The position numbers and the translations under genes were made by a program. Shown here one piece after another: positions 8,020-15,512 of a stretch of DNA of 64,000 nucleotides (position 1 is the first letter of the stretch; each line of letters begins with the position of its first letter). A model generated the notes under the pieces. The model did no database searches and was not told the origin of the DNA. It saw only the letters and a list, made by a program, of their open reading frames with translations. Source of the DNA: JAWVFM01 sp963841455 (GTDB taxonomy: Bacteria > Actinomycetota > Thermoleophilia > Solirubrobacterales > 70-9); NCBI GenBank assembly GCA_963841455.1, contig CAWJCU010000001.1, forward strand, positions 62,001 through 126,000, in the 5' to 3' direction.

Positions 8020-8433
8020 CTACTCCCGCAGCCCGGCGGCTTCGAGGGCTTCGACCCGGTTGTAGTACTCGACCGTCCGGGCGACCTTGCCGTCTCGCAT
8101 GGTGAGCACGTGCGCCAGCTCCATCTCCACCGGTGCCCCGCTCCCCGCTCCATGACCACTGAACCGAACCCAGAGGAAGACCATGTCCCCACTTCCCTTT
8201 GCCTCCAGCGGTTCGACCGTGAGGTCGGGATATGCCTCGACCCATCGGGCGAGCTGTCGGCCGACGGCTTCGATCCCGCGATGGACGGCGGCATCGGGAT
8301 CCTCGCGGGCGACGTGGTATTCGGCGTCCGGGGCGAAGAACCACAAGCCTGCCACCTTCTCGCCGGCGTTGAAGCGGGCGTACCCGTCCAGGACGAACTT
8401 GACGTTCTGCTCCTCCACGTTCTCCTGCGACAT
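8020..8433 (-). CDS. SnoaL-like protein 2 (MSQENVE type)
   Basis: 137 aa with the NTF2/SnoaL fold. It begins MSQENVEEQNVKFVLDGYAR, has FFAPDAEYHVARE, MVFLWVRFSGHG and MRDGKVARTVEYYNRVEALE, and ends AAGLRE like its paralogues. Ligand or reaction unknown. The 28-base start-site repeat covers the first three codons and 19 upstream bases. Downstream by three bases is the truncated paralogue at 8016. Confidence 0.88.
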   Translation of the reverse strand: MSQENVEEQNVKFVLDGYARFNAGEKVAGLWFFAPDAEYHVAREDPDAAVHRGIEAVGRQLARWVEAYPDLTVEPLEAKGSGDMVFLWVRFSGHGAGSGAPVEMELAHVLTMRDGKVARTVEYYNRVEALEAAGLRE

Positions 8434-8452
8434 CGCCCGCGCAGTATCTCGC
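8425..8452 (-). repeat. SnoaL start-site repeat, copy 2
   Basis: Identical over 28 bases to 6823-6850 and 9458-9485. Confidence 0.85.
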
Positions 8453-8464
8453 GGCATCGATCGA

Positions 8465-8508
8465 TGGGCGCGGCTGGTTTCGAACCAGCGACCTCTCGCG
8501 TGTGAAGC
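8465..8508 (-). pseudogene. tRNA-Val(CAC)-like 3' half
   Basis: In minus sense this reads an anticodon loop TTCACAC, stem GCGAG, variable AGGTC, a perfect T arm GCTGG-TTCGAAA-CCAGC, and acceptor CGCGCCC with A. The 5' half (acceptor, D arm, 5' anticodon stem) is absent. Such 3' halves are what tRNA-targeted integration leaves behind. Confidence 0.65.
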
Positions 8509-8651
8509 CACCGGCCCCGCCCGCCAACGTGCGATCTCAGGGTTCCGCTCTGCCGCTTTCAGGCGACTTTCGTAACGTCGCCACGCCTGGGCGGATTCCT
8601 CCCCAACGGAGTAGGTTGCGGGTGGAATTCAACACAAAGGAGGTGGTGCTG

Positions 8652-8960
8652 GTGTATGCCAGGATCGCGCGGTTCGAGGGTGGGGATACATCGCAGATGG
8701 ATGCGGTGATAGACGGCGCGCGCCAGATGATGGATTCGAACTTCGACTCGCCGCCCGAGGGGTTGGAGGGCTTGAAGGCCATGTGGATGCTCGTCGACCG
8801 CGAGAACGCTCGAGGGCTCGGCGTCACGCTCTTCGAGAACCAGGAGGACCTGCGCCGTGGTGATGAGGCGCTGAACGCGATGTCCCCCTCCGTCGACGCT
8901 GGCCAGCGCCGTTCGAACGTCGAGATCTACGAGATAGCGCACCGCAGGGAACGCGAATAG
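8652..8960 (+). CDS. Small dimeric alpha/beta-barrel (ABM-like) protein
   Basis: 102 aa from a GTG at 8652, chosen because a near-perfect AAAGGAGGT lies eight bases before it; a longer frame upstream lacks such a site. The sequence YARIARFEGGDTSQMDAVID, a helix, AMWMLVDRENARGLGVTLFE, EDLRRGDEALNAM and VEIYEIAH fits the ferredoxin-like ABM/EthD-type fold used by small monooxygenases and related sensors. No catalytic residues can be assigned. It lies between two tRNA-Val-like fragments. Confidence 0.75.
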   Translation: MYARIARFEGGDTSQMDAVIDGARQMMDSNFDSPPEGLEGLKAMWMLVDRENARGLGVTLFENQEDLRRGDEALNAMSPSVDAGQRRSNVEIYEIAHRRERE

Positions 8961-8971
8961 GTTCGTCCCGG

Positions 8972-9012
8972 CAACCAGAGACCTCTCTCGCGTGTGAGGC
9001 GGTGAGCTCTAA
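8972..9012 (-). pseudogene. Second tRNA-Val(CAC)-like fragment
   Basis: In minus sense this reads CCGCCTCACACGCGAGAG, then AGGTCTCTGGTT. It shares about 25 of 27 bases (allowing a two-base insertion) with the fragment at 8465-8508, in the same orientation. The T arm breaks off after GGTT. The pair brackets the ABM-like gene. Confidence 0.5.
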
Positions 9013-9019
9013 GCCGTCA

Positions 9020-9058
9020 TCACGCCTGACGGAACCTCTGAACGTCCTCCTGCGACAT
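9020..9058 (-). pseudogene. SnoaL-like 5' stub
   Basis: The ATG at 9058 lies three bases after the SnoaL-3 stop and reads MSQEDVQRFRQA, then TGA. It is only the first dozen codons of another SnoaL paralogue, in the same relative position as the truncated copy at 8016. Confidence 0.6.
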
Positions 9059-9061
9059 CGC

Positions 9062-9466
9062 CTACTCCCGCAGCCCGGCGGTTTCGAGGGCCTTTGCGTG
9101 GTCGAAGAAGTATTCGATCTTGACGATGCGCCCGTCCTTGACGGTGAAGATGCTCGTCAGATCGGAGCGCAGGTCGATACGGCTGGCCCGGCCTCTGCCG
9201 CCCCAGGCGGTTCGAGCCAAAACGCGGTCGCCGCCCACGGGGAAGATCTCCTTGATCTCTTCCCTCGCCCGGCCCTCCCAGCTCTGGTCGAGCTCGGCTA
9301 CGAAGCGCCTGAACTCCTCGCGGCCGCGGAACGGCTCCCCCTCGGTGAAACGGGACGCATCAGGGCGGACCTCGACGTCTTCTGCAATGAAGTCGAGGTA
9401 GGCGTCGCCGCCAGCATTGCGGGTCTCAATCGCCGACCTGACCAACTCCACGTTCTCCTGCGACAT
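9062..9466 (-). CDS. SnoaL-like protein 3 (MSQENVE type)
   Basis: 134 aa with the NTF2/SnoaL fold: MSQENVELVRSAIETRNAGG, FIAEDVEVRPDASRF, FRGREEFRRFVAELDQSW, RASRIDLRSDLTSIFTVKDG and the ending KALETAGLRE. Same start-site repeat as paralogues 1 and 2. Function unknown. The lineage keeps large families of this type, suggesting many small-molecule ligands. Confidence 0.88.
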   Translation of the reverse strand: MSQENVELVRSAIETRNAGGDAYLDFIAEDVEVRPDASRFTEGEPFRGREEFRRFVAELDQSWEGRAREEIKEIFPVGGDRVLARTAWGGRGRASRIDLRSDLTSIFTVKDGRIVKIEYFFDHAKALETAGLRE

Positions 9467-9485
9467 CGCCCGCGCAGTATCTCGC
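9458..9485 (-). repeat. SnoaL start-site repeat, copy 3
   Basis: Identical over 28 bases to 6823-6850 and 8425-8452. Confidence 0.85.
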
Positions 9486-9530
9486 GTCGGATGACCGATA
9501 GTCTCGGGCTCTCGAGCGAAGGGAGAATCC

Positions 9531-9968
9531 ATGACCCAGGATGAAAAGACCTTCGAAGGGCAGTGCTACTGCGGCGCTGTCAGGATTGCCGTCACGGGCG
9601 ATCCGGAGGGCGCTGGGTACTGCCATTGCGCCGCCTGTAGGAGCTGGTCCGCCGGCCCGGTCAACGCGTTCACGCTCTGGAAGCCCGAGGCGGTCAAGGT
9701 GACCCAGGGAGAAGACCAGATCGGCGAGTACCACCAGAACGAGCGGAGCTATCGGCAATGGTGCAAGGCCTGCGGCGGCCATCTGCTAACGCGGCATCCG
9801 CAGTGGGGTTTGGTCGACGTCTACGCGGCGACGATCCCTGAATTTCCGTTCGCACCCGGGGTGCACGTCAATTACGAATCGACCGTGCTGCCCATGAAGG
9901 ATGGCCTCCCCAAGCTCAAGGACTTCCCCGAAGAGTTGGGCGGCTCTGGCGAGACGCTCGCCGAGTAG
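9531..9968 (+). CDS. GFA-family zinc protein (CENP-V/GFA domain)
   Basis: 145 aa with the glutathione-dependent formaldehyde-activating enzyme fold. The zinc ligands are C12 and C14 in CYCGAV, C31, C33 and C36 in CHCAAC, and C78 and C81 in CKACGG. Most bacterial GFA-like proteins are not proven to act on formaldehyde, so the reaction is open. ATG at 9531 with AGGGAGAATCC upstream. Divergent from SnoaL-3 by 64 bp. Confidence 0.88.
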   Translation: MTQDEKTFEGQCYCGAVRIAVTGDPEGAGYCHCAACRSWSAGPVNAFTLWKPEAVKVTQGEDQIGEYHQNERSYRQWCKACGGHLLTRHPQWGLVDVYAATIPEFPFAPGVHVNYESTVLPMKDGLPKLKDFPEELGGSGETLAE

Positions 9969-10312
9969 CAACGCGACAGGCCGGGTTGCCCGCTTCTTGC
10001 CTGCAAATCAGAGCAATCCACTCGGTTCGGTGAGTACGCGGGGCCTGGCGAGCCGCCAGCCCTTCCCTGGTTCCGGGTCGCACAACTGCTTGAGCCCAGC
10101 AGGCGAAAATGTGATCCTGGGTGCCGCCCTCTCGAAGCCGCCCTGGGGTCGGCGGGTTGGGAGACTGCGGCGCGTTCTTGGAGTCGTGCTGCGGGCGCCG
10201 ATGTCGATTTCAGACTTGCGTTCGGGGTGGGGTGAGAGGTGGGAGTCTCCCGGGTCTCCAGGAATCCCCAGGCGGTGCCGCTGGATCGTGCTGCCGAGAC
10301 CGAGAGGACGAG
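9969..10312. other. Intergenic stretch without a recognised gene
   Basis: About 340 bases of ordinary GC content between the GFA and RibD-like genes. I see no frame with a ribosome site, no tRNA and no strong hairpin. It presumably holds the promoter of the RibD-like gene. Confidence 0.5.
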
Positions 10313-10891
10313 ATGGGAAAGGTGATCGTGATGAATGGGGTCTCGCTCGACGGCGTGATGCAGGGCCCGGGCCGCCCAGACGAGGACACGCGGGATGGGT
10401 TTGAGCACGGCGGTTGGGCGGTCCCGTACGGCGACGAGGCGATGGTGGCCAAGATGGGCGAGCGGATGGGTGAGGATCGGGTGTTTTTGTTCGGGCGGCG
10501 CACCTATGAGGAGGTGTTGGCCTCCTGGAACTCCCGAGGCGGCCCGTTCAAGGAGGCGCTCAACAACGCTCGCAAGTACGTGGCCTCGAGCAACCCCGCA
10601 ACGAGGCTCGAGTGGCCGAACTCGACCCTGCTGGACGGGGACGTTTCGGCCGCCGTGGCGGATCTCAGGGAGAGCTCGAGCGCGAATCTCGTGATCATGG
10701 GCAGCGGAGTGTTGATCGGCTCGCTTATGGCTGCCGATTTGATCGACGAGTACCTGCTGATGGTTGCTCCCGTAGTGCTGGGCACCGGACGGCGGCTATT
10801 CGCCGGCGGCACGCAAACGTCCCTGAGGCTCATCGACAGTATCGCCACGAGCACGGGGGTGTTGATCGCCACGTACGAGAGCGCCCGGTGA
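10313..10891 (+). CDS. Dihydrofolate reductase-fold protein (RibD C-terminal family)
   Basis: 192 aa. Typical family marks: MGKVIVMNGVSLDGVMQGPG at the N-terminus, FGRRTYEEVLASW near 60-75, LVIMGSGVLIGSLMAADLID near 130-150, and VVLGTGRRLFAGG near 160. Related proteins bind NADPH; a physiological substrate is not known for this subgroup. The ATG follows GAGAGGACGAG. Its stop TGA is part of the GGTGAC end of the palindrome at 10887. Confidence 0.85.
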   Translation: MGKVIVMNGVSLDGVMQGPGRPDEDTRDGFEHGGWAVPYGDEAMVAKMGERMGEDRVFLFGRRTYEEVLASWNSRGGPFKEALNNARKYVASSNPATRLEWPNSTLLDGDVSAAVADLRESSSANLVIMGSGVLIGSLMAADLIDEYLLMVAPVVLGTGRRLFAGGTQTSLRLIDSIATSTGVLIATYESAR

Positions 10892-10931
10892 CCTCCTCGG
10901 CCCAATTCGGTGTCGCGCCGTGGCAATCACC
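10887..10931. repeat. GGTGAC...TCACC imperfect palindrome, copy 1
   Basis: 45 bases starting GGTGACCTCC and ending CAATCACC. Its reverse complement resembles 27533-27575; the right half agrees at 22 of 25 positions (CCGAATTGGGCCGAG against CCGAACTGGGCCGAG). The stop codon of the upstream gene lies in the left end, as in the second copy. It separates two convergent genes and may serve as a terminator. Confidence 0.6.
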
Positions 10932-10941
10932 CGTGCGGGGG

Positions 10942-11715
10942 TCACTGCAGCGCCCGGTACCGCGCGACCGCGAACGGCACGAAGACCAGGGTCAGACCCG
11001 CCAGCCACGCCAGCGTCCCGAGGAGCGGGCTGGTGACTGGCCCGCCAACCGTGAGCCCGCGCACCGCGTTCGCGGCGAGGCTGACGGGGTTCACGCTTGC
11101 GACCGCGCTCACCCCCGCCGGCATCGAGTCGGTGGGAACGAACGCCGAGCTGACGAACAGCAGCGGGGTGACCCAGATGAATCCCACGCCCTGGGCGGTC
11201 TCCGGATCCCGGACGAGGAGTGCGATCGTCGCCGCGATCCACGAGAAGACGAAGGCGAATGCGAGCACGAGCACGACCGCCGCGAGGACGCTCAGCACCG
11301 ACTGCGTCGGGCTGAACCCGACCAGGAGGCTGACGCCGAGCATCAGGATCACGCTGACGGCGTTTTGCGCCAGGTCCGAGACCGTTCGTCCGACGAGCAC
11401 CGCCGAGCGAGCGATGGGCAGCGAGCGCAGGCGGTCGACGATTCCCTGGGAGAGGTCGTTCGAGAGGCCGACACCCGTGACGATCGAGCCGAACATGCCG
11501 GTCATCAGGAGGATCCCCGGGACCAGATAGTTCACGTAGCTGCCGTCCTGCGTCTGAATCGCGCCTCCGAACACGTAGCGGAAGATCAGGATCAGGATCA
11601 CCGGCTGGACCACCGTGAGGACCACGAGCGCCGGCTTTCGCGCGACGGCGGTCAGGTGGCGATGCACCATCACGACGGAATCCGAAATTGCCTCGCGAGT
11701 GGTGGGGCGGTTCAT
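10942..11715 (-). CDS. ABC-2 type permease (DrrB-like)
   Basis: 257 aa, six predicted helices, with the ABC-2 family pattern: a helix near 30-50, VNYLVPGILLMTGMFGSIVT near 60-80, and LFVSSAFVPTDSMPAGVSAV near 185-205 followed by NPVSLAANAVRGL. Forms the membrane half of an exporter for drugs, polyketides or lipids. The ATG overlaps the stop of the ATPase gene by four bases, so the two are co-translated. Confidence 0.9.
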   Translation of the reverse strand: MNRPTTREAISDSVVMVHRHLTAVARKPALVVLTVVQPVILILIFRYVFGGAIQTQDGSYVNYLVPGILLMTGMFGSIVTGVGLSNDLSQGIVDRLRSLPIARSAVLVGRTVSDLAQNAVSVILMLGVSLLVGFSPTQSVLSVLAAVVLVLAFAFVFSWIAATIALLVRDPETAQGVGFIWVTPLLFVSSAFVPTDSMPAGVSAVASVNPVSLAANAVRGLTVGGPVTSPLLGTLAWLAGLTLVFVPFAVARYRALQ

Positions 11716-12692
11716 GCTGCGACCTCCTGCGATTCGTCCTGGGGCCGTTCCTCGACGTGCCTACCGGTCAGCGTCAGGAACACGTCGTCGAGCGTCGGCC
11801 TGAAGACCTCGAGGCCGGCGATCCCGACCCCGGCGCTGTCGAGCGACCGCACCGCGCCCGCCGGAGTCCCAGCGTCGGTCATCGGCAGCGAGAGCTCGGC
11901 GCCGTCGATCAGCTCCGGGAGCCCGTCATTGGTCACCCTCGCGAGCGCGGCGCGCGCCCGCTCGGTCTGGTCGGCGTCCGCGACGCGGACGACCAACCGC
12001 TCGCGACCGACGCGGTCCTTGAGCTCCTCGGTCGTTCCCTCGGCGACGATGCGTCCTTCGTCGATCACGGCGATCCGTCCGGCGAGCTGGTCGGCCTCGT
12101 CGAGGTACTGGGTCGTCAGCAGGATCGTCGTCCCCTCCGAGCGAAGCTCCCGCACCACTTCCCAAAGCTCGGCTCGGCTCCGTGGGTCGAGCCCGGCCGA
12201 CGGCTCGTCGAGGAAGACGACCCGCGGCCTTCCGACGAGGGTCGCCGCGAGGTCAAGCCTGCGGCGCATGCCGCCCGAGTAGGTCCCGGCGCGGCGGTCG
12301 GCCGCGTCGGCGAGGCGGAAGCGCTCGAGCACGTCGGACGCCCGCCTGGCCGCCTCCGCACGAGGGAGGTGGTAGAGGCGCCCGACCATCTCGAGGTTCT
12401 CTCGGCCCGTGAGGATCTCGTCGACCGCTGCCAACTGCCCCGCCAGGCCGATCTCGCGCCGCACCCCGAAGGCGTCCGCGACGACGTCGCGGCCGAGCAC
12501 CAGGGCCCGGCCGGAATCGGGCACCATGAGCGTTGCCAGCGTCCGTACGAGGGTCGTCTTGCCGGCGCCGTTCGGGCCCAGGAGGCCAAGGACCTCGCCC
12601 TCGGCTCCGACCAGATCGAGGCCATCGAGGGCCCGTACGTCGTCGAAGCTCTTTGTGAGCCCGTCAACCTGGATCGCGTTTCCAGAGGCCAT
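11712..12692 (-). CDS. ABC transporter ATP-binding protein (DrrA-like)
   Basis: 326 aa. Walker A GPNGAGKT at 39-46, Q-loop region AGQLAAVDEILTGREN, ABC signature YSGGMRRR, Walker B VVFLDEPSAGLD, and a switch region with TTQYLDEADQ (Gln where many ABC proteins have the H-loop His, as in DrrA). A C-terminal DrrA-type extension ends LTLTGRHVEE. It powers the permease encoded immediately downstream. Substrate unknown. Confidence 0.92.
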   Translation of the reverse strand: MASGNAIQVDGLTKSFDDVRALDGLDLVGAEGEVLGLLGPNGAGKTTLVRTLATLMVPDSGRALVLGRDVVADAFGVRREIGLAGQLAAVDEILTGRENLEMVGRLYHLPRAEAARRASDVLERFRLADAADRRAGTYSGGMRRRLDLAATLVGRPRVVFLDEPSAGLDPRSRAELWEVVRELRSEGTTILLTTQYLDEADQLAGRIAVIDEGRIVAEGTTEELKDRVGRERLVVRVADADQTERARAALARVTNDGLPELIDGAELSLPMTDAGTPAGAVRSLDSAGVGIAGLEVFRPTLDDVFLTLTGRHVEERPQDESQEVAA

Positions 12693-12722
12693 GACTCACA
12701 GCGTGCCACCGGGGCGGGCCGG

Positions 12723-12766
12723 CGAAAATGGGGCTAGCTGGCGTCCCGGGGTTCGGCTAACCGGAC
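12723..12766. repeat. 44-bp dispersed repeat, copy 1
   Basis: Matches 15469-15512 at 42 of 44 positions in the same orientation; shared core GGCGTCCCGGGGTTCGGCTA. The pair brackets the MMPL transporter and the 77-aa gene. A third, poorer copy is at 25819 in the opposite orientation. Confidence 0.85.
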
Positions 12767-12807
12767 CACAGGTGCAGGTTTGCGCGAACCCTCTGTTGCA
12801 GGCCCTC

Positions 12808-12839
12808 ACCGGCCGGGGTGCGGGACCACCCCGGCCGGT
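12808..12839 (-). terminator. Strong hairpin after the MMPL gene
   Basis: Perfect 13-bp arms ACCGGCCGGGGTG and CACCCCGGCCGGT with a six-base loop, 17 bases past the MMPL stop codon in gene sense. No T tract follows. Confidence 0.7.
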
Positions 12840-12855
12840 GTTCAGGCGGGCTGTC

Positions 12856-15177
12856 TCACTCGACAGCCGGGGCCGGCTCGCCGGGTGCCGGGCGCGCCGC
12901 GGGGGGCCGCGGCTGATTGCTCAGCCGCGGCAGCCAGCGAAGCCAGTTGGGCACGTACCAGTTGCGCTCGCCGAGCAGGGTCATCACCGCCGGGAGCAGG
13001 ACGCCGCGGATCACTGTCGCGTCGATCAGCACCGCCACCGCGAGGCCGACGCCCATCTGCTTGATGTCAATCGTCCGCAGCGAGGCGAAGATCGCGAACA
13101 CCGCGACCATGACCGCCGCCGCGCTCGTCACCGTCGACGCCGTGCCGCGGATCCCCCGGGCGACCGCCTCGCGGGTCGACATCCCGCCGTCGACGAGCTC
13201 CTTGATCCGGCTGACGATGAAGACGTGGTAATCCATCGACAGCGCGAAGAGCACCGTGAAGAGGAACAGCGGCAGCCAGGTGACGACCGCCCCGGTGGAA
13301 CGGAAGTCGAGCGGCCCCTCGAGGTGGCCGTCCTGGAAGATCCAGACCAGCACGCCGTAGGCCGCGCCCACGGAGAGCAGGTTGAGCACGATGGCGGTCG
13401 CTGCGACGACGAGCGAGCGGAACATCACCAGCAGCAGCAGGAACGCCAACCCGAGGACGAACGCGAACACGATCGGGGCCCGCGCCTTGTTGGTCTCGTT
13501 GAAGTCGTGCGTGCCGGCGGTTTCGCCGGTGACCGCGGTCTCGACCCGTGGCAGGCTGCCCAGCGAGGCCGGGATCAGCCGTTGCCGAAGCGTCTCAAGC
13601 GCGTGCACGGACGTCGCGTCCTCGCCGTCGCCGGCGAGCGGGATCGCCACCCGGGCGACGGTCTGGTCGGGGTTGACCGCGGTCTCGATCGGGCGCTGCA
13701 TTTCCCCGCTCGCGAGCGCGCGGCGACGCAGGGAGGCGATGCCGGCGCGGACGCGGGGCGATGTGACGTCGGGAGCGCTGACCACCACCTGGGCCGGGGT
13801 CTGGGCGCCCGGGAAGGCGGCCTGGATACGGTCGTACGTGCGGACGATCGCCAGGTCCTTCGGCAGGTCGCTGATACCGGTGAGGCGCGTGTGCATGCCG
13901 AGCGTCGGCAGCGTGAGGACGACCAGGAGCGCCGCCGCGCCGAGCGCGGTGAGGGCCGGGAAGCGAAGCGCCGGTCGCAGGACCACGCCCCAGAGGCGCG
14001 ACTCGCTGCGCTCGCCCTTGATCCGCTGCAGCAACGTGCGCCGGCCGACGAACCGGTCGAGCAGGGCCGGTCGCCAACCGAACGGCCGCACGGCCCGCCG
14101 CGCCCCGGCGGCGATCACCGCGAGCAACCCGCGATCCACGCGGTCGCCGAGTTTCGCCAGCAGCGCCGGCAGCACGGTCAGCGAGCCGACCATCGCCAGG
14201 AAGACGACGATCATCGCCCCGATCCCGATCGACGTGAAGATCTTGGAGCCCGCGAAGAGCATCCCGGCCATCGCGATCAGGACGGTGCCGCCTGAGATCA
14301 GTACCGCCTGGCCCGAGGTCGCGGCAGCCCGGGCCAGCGCTTCCCGGGGTTCGCGGCCGCGCGCACGCTCCTCGCGCTCGCGCTTCAGGTAGAAGAGCGA
14401 GTAGTCGACGCCGACCGCCATCCCCATCAGCAGGATCACCGATGAGGTCGAGTCGGAGGCGTGGAAGACGTGGCTGAGGATCGCCGACAGGCCGATCGAG
14501 CCAAGTACTCCCGAAAACGCCAGCAGAACCGGGACGCCGGCAGCGACGAAGGCGCCGAAGGCGACGAGCAGGATCGCGAAGGTGATCGGCAGCGAGAGCT
14601 GCTCGGCGTTGGCGAAGTCCTGGTTGACCGTGTTGTTCAGAGCTCGGACGGCGCTCGCGCCGCCGAACTCGGCGATCACGAGCCCCGGGTGGGAGCGCCG
14701 GACACCGGCGACGGCGTCGAGTGGGCCCTTGACGCGGTCGGAGGCGGTCGTCGCATCGCCGCGGACGTCGAACAGGATGAGCGCCGAGTGGCGATCGGTC
14801 GAGACCTGGCCGCTGCCGCTGGCCGCGTAGGGGGAGCGGACGTCGGTCGCCCGGTGCTGGCCATGAAGGGCAAGGACGACGTCGCTCACCGCGCTCCGAA
14901 ACCGCGGATCGCTTGCGGTCAGAGAGCCCGACTGGACTAGCACGCTCTCGCGGGCCGGCGTGTTGAAGCCGGCCTCGGCGAGGATCCGCTGGCCGCGCGC
15001 GGTCTCCCCGGTTCCCTGCTCGGAGTCGGTGAGCTTGGCCGTGCCGACGATTCCGCCGACGAGGGCGGCAACCACGGCGACCGCGATCCAGGCACCGGTC
15101 GCCGTCTTCCAGCGATCGGCGCTCCAGCGCGCAGCGCGGGCGGCAAGATTCGGCGTGGTCGGCGCCTTCGATGTCAT
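12856..15177 (-). CDS. MMPL/RND-family membrane transporter
   Basis: 773 aa with two repeats of a membrane domain separated by periplasmic loops. One helix lies at the N-terminus, helices 2-6 at about 190-360 and 8-12 at about 540-740. The proton-relay motifs are GMAVGVDYSLF in repeat one and FALSMDYHVFI in repeat two. Members export lipids, siderophores or drugs using proton motive force; cargo is unknown here. The gene for a 77-aa protein lies 27 bp upstream on the same strand. Flanked by the two copies of a 44-bp repeat. Confidence 0.92.
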   Translation of the reverse strand: MTSKAPTTPNLAARAARWSADRWKTATGAWIAVAVVAALVGGIVGTAKLTDSEQGTGETARGQRILAEAGFNTPARESVLVQSGSLTASDPRFRSAVSDVVLALHGQHRATDVRSPYAASGSGQVSTDRHSALILFDVRGDATTASDRVKGPLDAVAGVRRSHPGLVIAEFGGASAVRALNNTVNQDFANAEQLSLPITFAILLVAFGAFVAAGVPVLLAFSGVLGSIGLSAILSHVFHASDSTSSVILLMGMAVGVDYSLFYLKREREERARGREPREALARAAATSGQAVLISGGTVLIAMAGMLFAGSKIFTSIGIGAMIVVFLAMVGSLTVLPALLAKLGDRVDRGLLAVIAAGARRAVRPFGWRPALLDRFVGRRTLLQRIKGERSESRLWGVVLRPALRFPALTALGAAALLVVLTLPTLGMHTRLTGISDLPKDLAIVRTYDRIQAAFPGAQTPAQVVVSAPDVTSPRVRAGIASLRRRALASGEMQRPIETAVNPDQTVARVAIPLAGDGEDATSVHALETLRQRLIPASLGSLPRVETAVTGETAGTHDFNETNKARAPIVFAFVLGLAFLLLLVMFRSLVVAATAIVLNLLSVGAAYGVLVWIFQDGHLEGPLDFRSTGAVVTWLPLFLFTVLFALSMDYHVFIVSRIKELVDGGMSTREAVARGIRGTASTVTSAAAVMVAVFAIFASLRTIDIKQMGVGLAVAVLIDATVIRGVLLPAVMTLLGERNWYVPNWLRWLPRLSNQPRPPAARPAPGEPAPAVE

Positions 15178-15204
15178 CAGCTCGTCGCCTTTCGTCTTCG
15201 GAGG

Positions 15205-15438
15205 TCAGCCGGCATTGGGCCCGTCGAGCTCTGCGCGCAGGGTCGCCATCTCGGTCACCGCGGCGATGACGAAGTAATGGCGCCAGATCTCGATCTCGGC
15301 GTCGAGATCGCTCCGGTAGGCGTCGATGCCGATCACGTCGGTGGCGATCGCCTCGGCGCGCTCCGCCTCGAGCTCGCCGATGTGCTCGCGAGCCTCGACG
15401 GCTGTCATCGCCGCCACCTGGAGCTCATCGCCGTTCAT
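15205..15438 (-). CDS. Small acidic helical protein upstream of the MMPL gene
   Basis: 77 aa, almost entirely helical: MTAVEAREHIGELEAERAEA, GIDAYRSDLDAEIEIWRHYF, VTEMATLRAELDGPNAG. Acidic and likely coiled coil. No family recognised. Its position 27 bp before the MMPL start suggests co-transcription and perhaps an accessory or regulatory partner. The start ATG has no clear ribosome site. Confidence 0.65.
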   Translation of the reverse strand: MNGDELQVAAMTAVEAREHIGELEAERAEAIATDVIGIDAYRSDLDAEIEIWRHYFVIAAVTEMATLRAELDGPNAG

Positions 15439-15468
15439 GGCCGCCAGGGTCGCACCGCTGCGCGGCTC

Positions 15469-15512
15469 CGAAAATGGGGCTGGCTGGCGTCCCGGGGTTC
15501 GGCTAACCCGAC
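15469..15512. repeat. 44-bp dispersed repeat, copy 2
   Basis: 42 of 44 positions identical to 12723-12766. It contains the stop codon (complement of CTA at 15503-15505) of the four-GAF kinase, so the repeat supplies the last codons of that gene. Confidence 0.85.

Noticed and set aside
12409..14295. Long plus-strand frame opposite the MMPL gene
   Set aside because: Low-complexity Arg/Asp/His/Gln composition, antisense to a clear transporter, no ribosome site.
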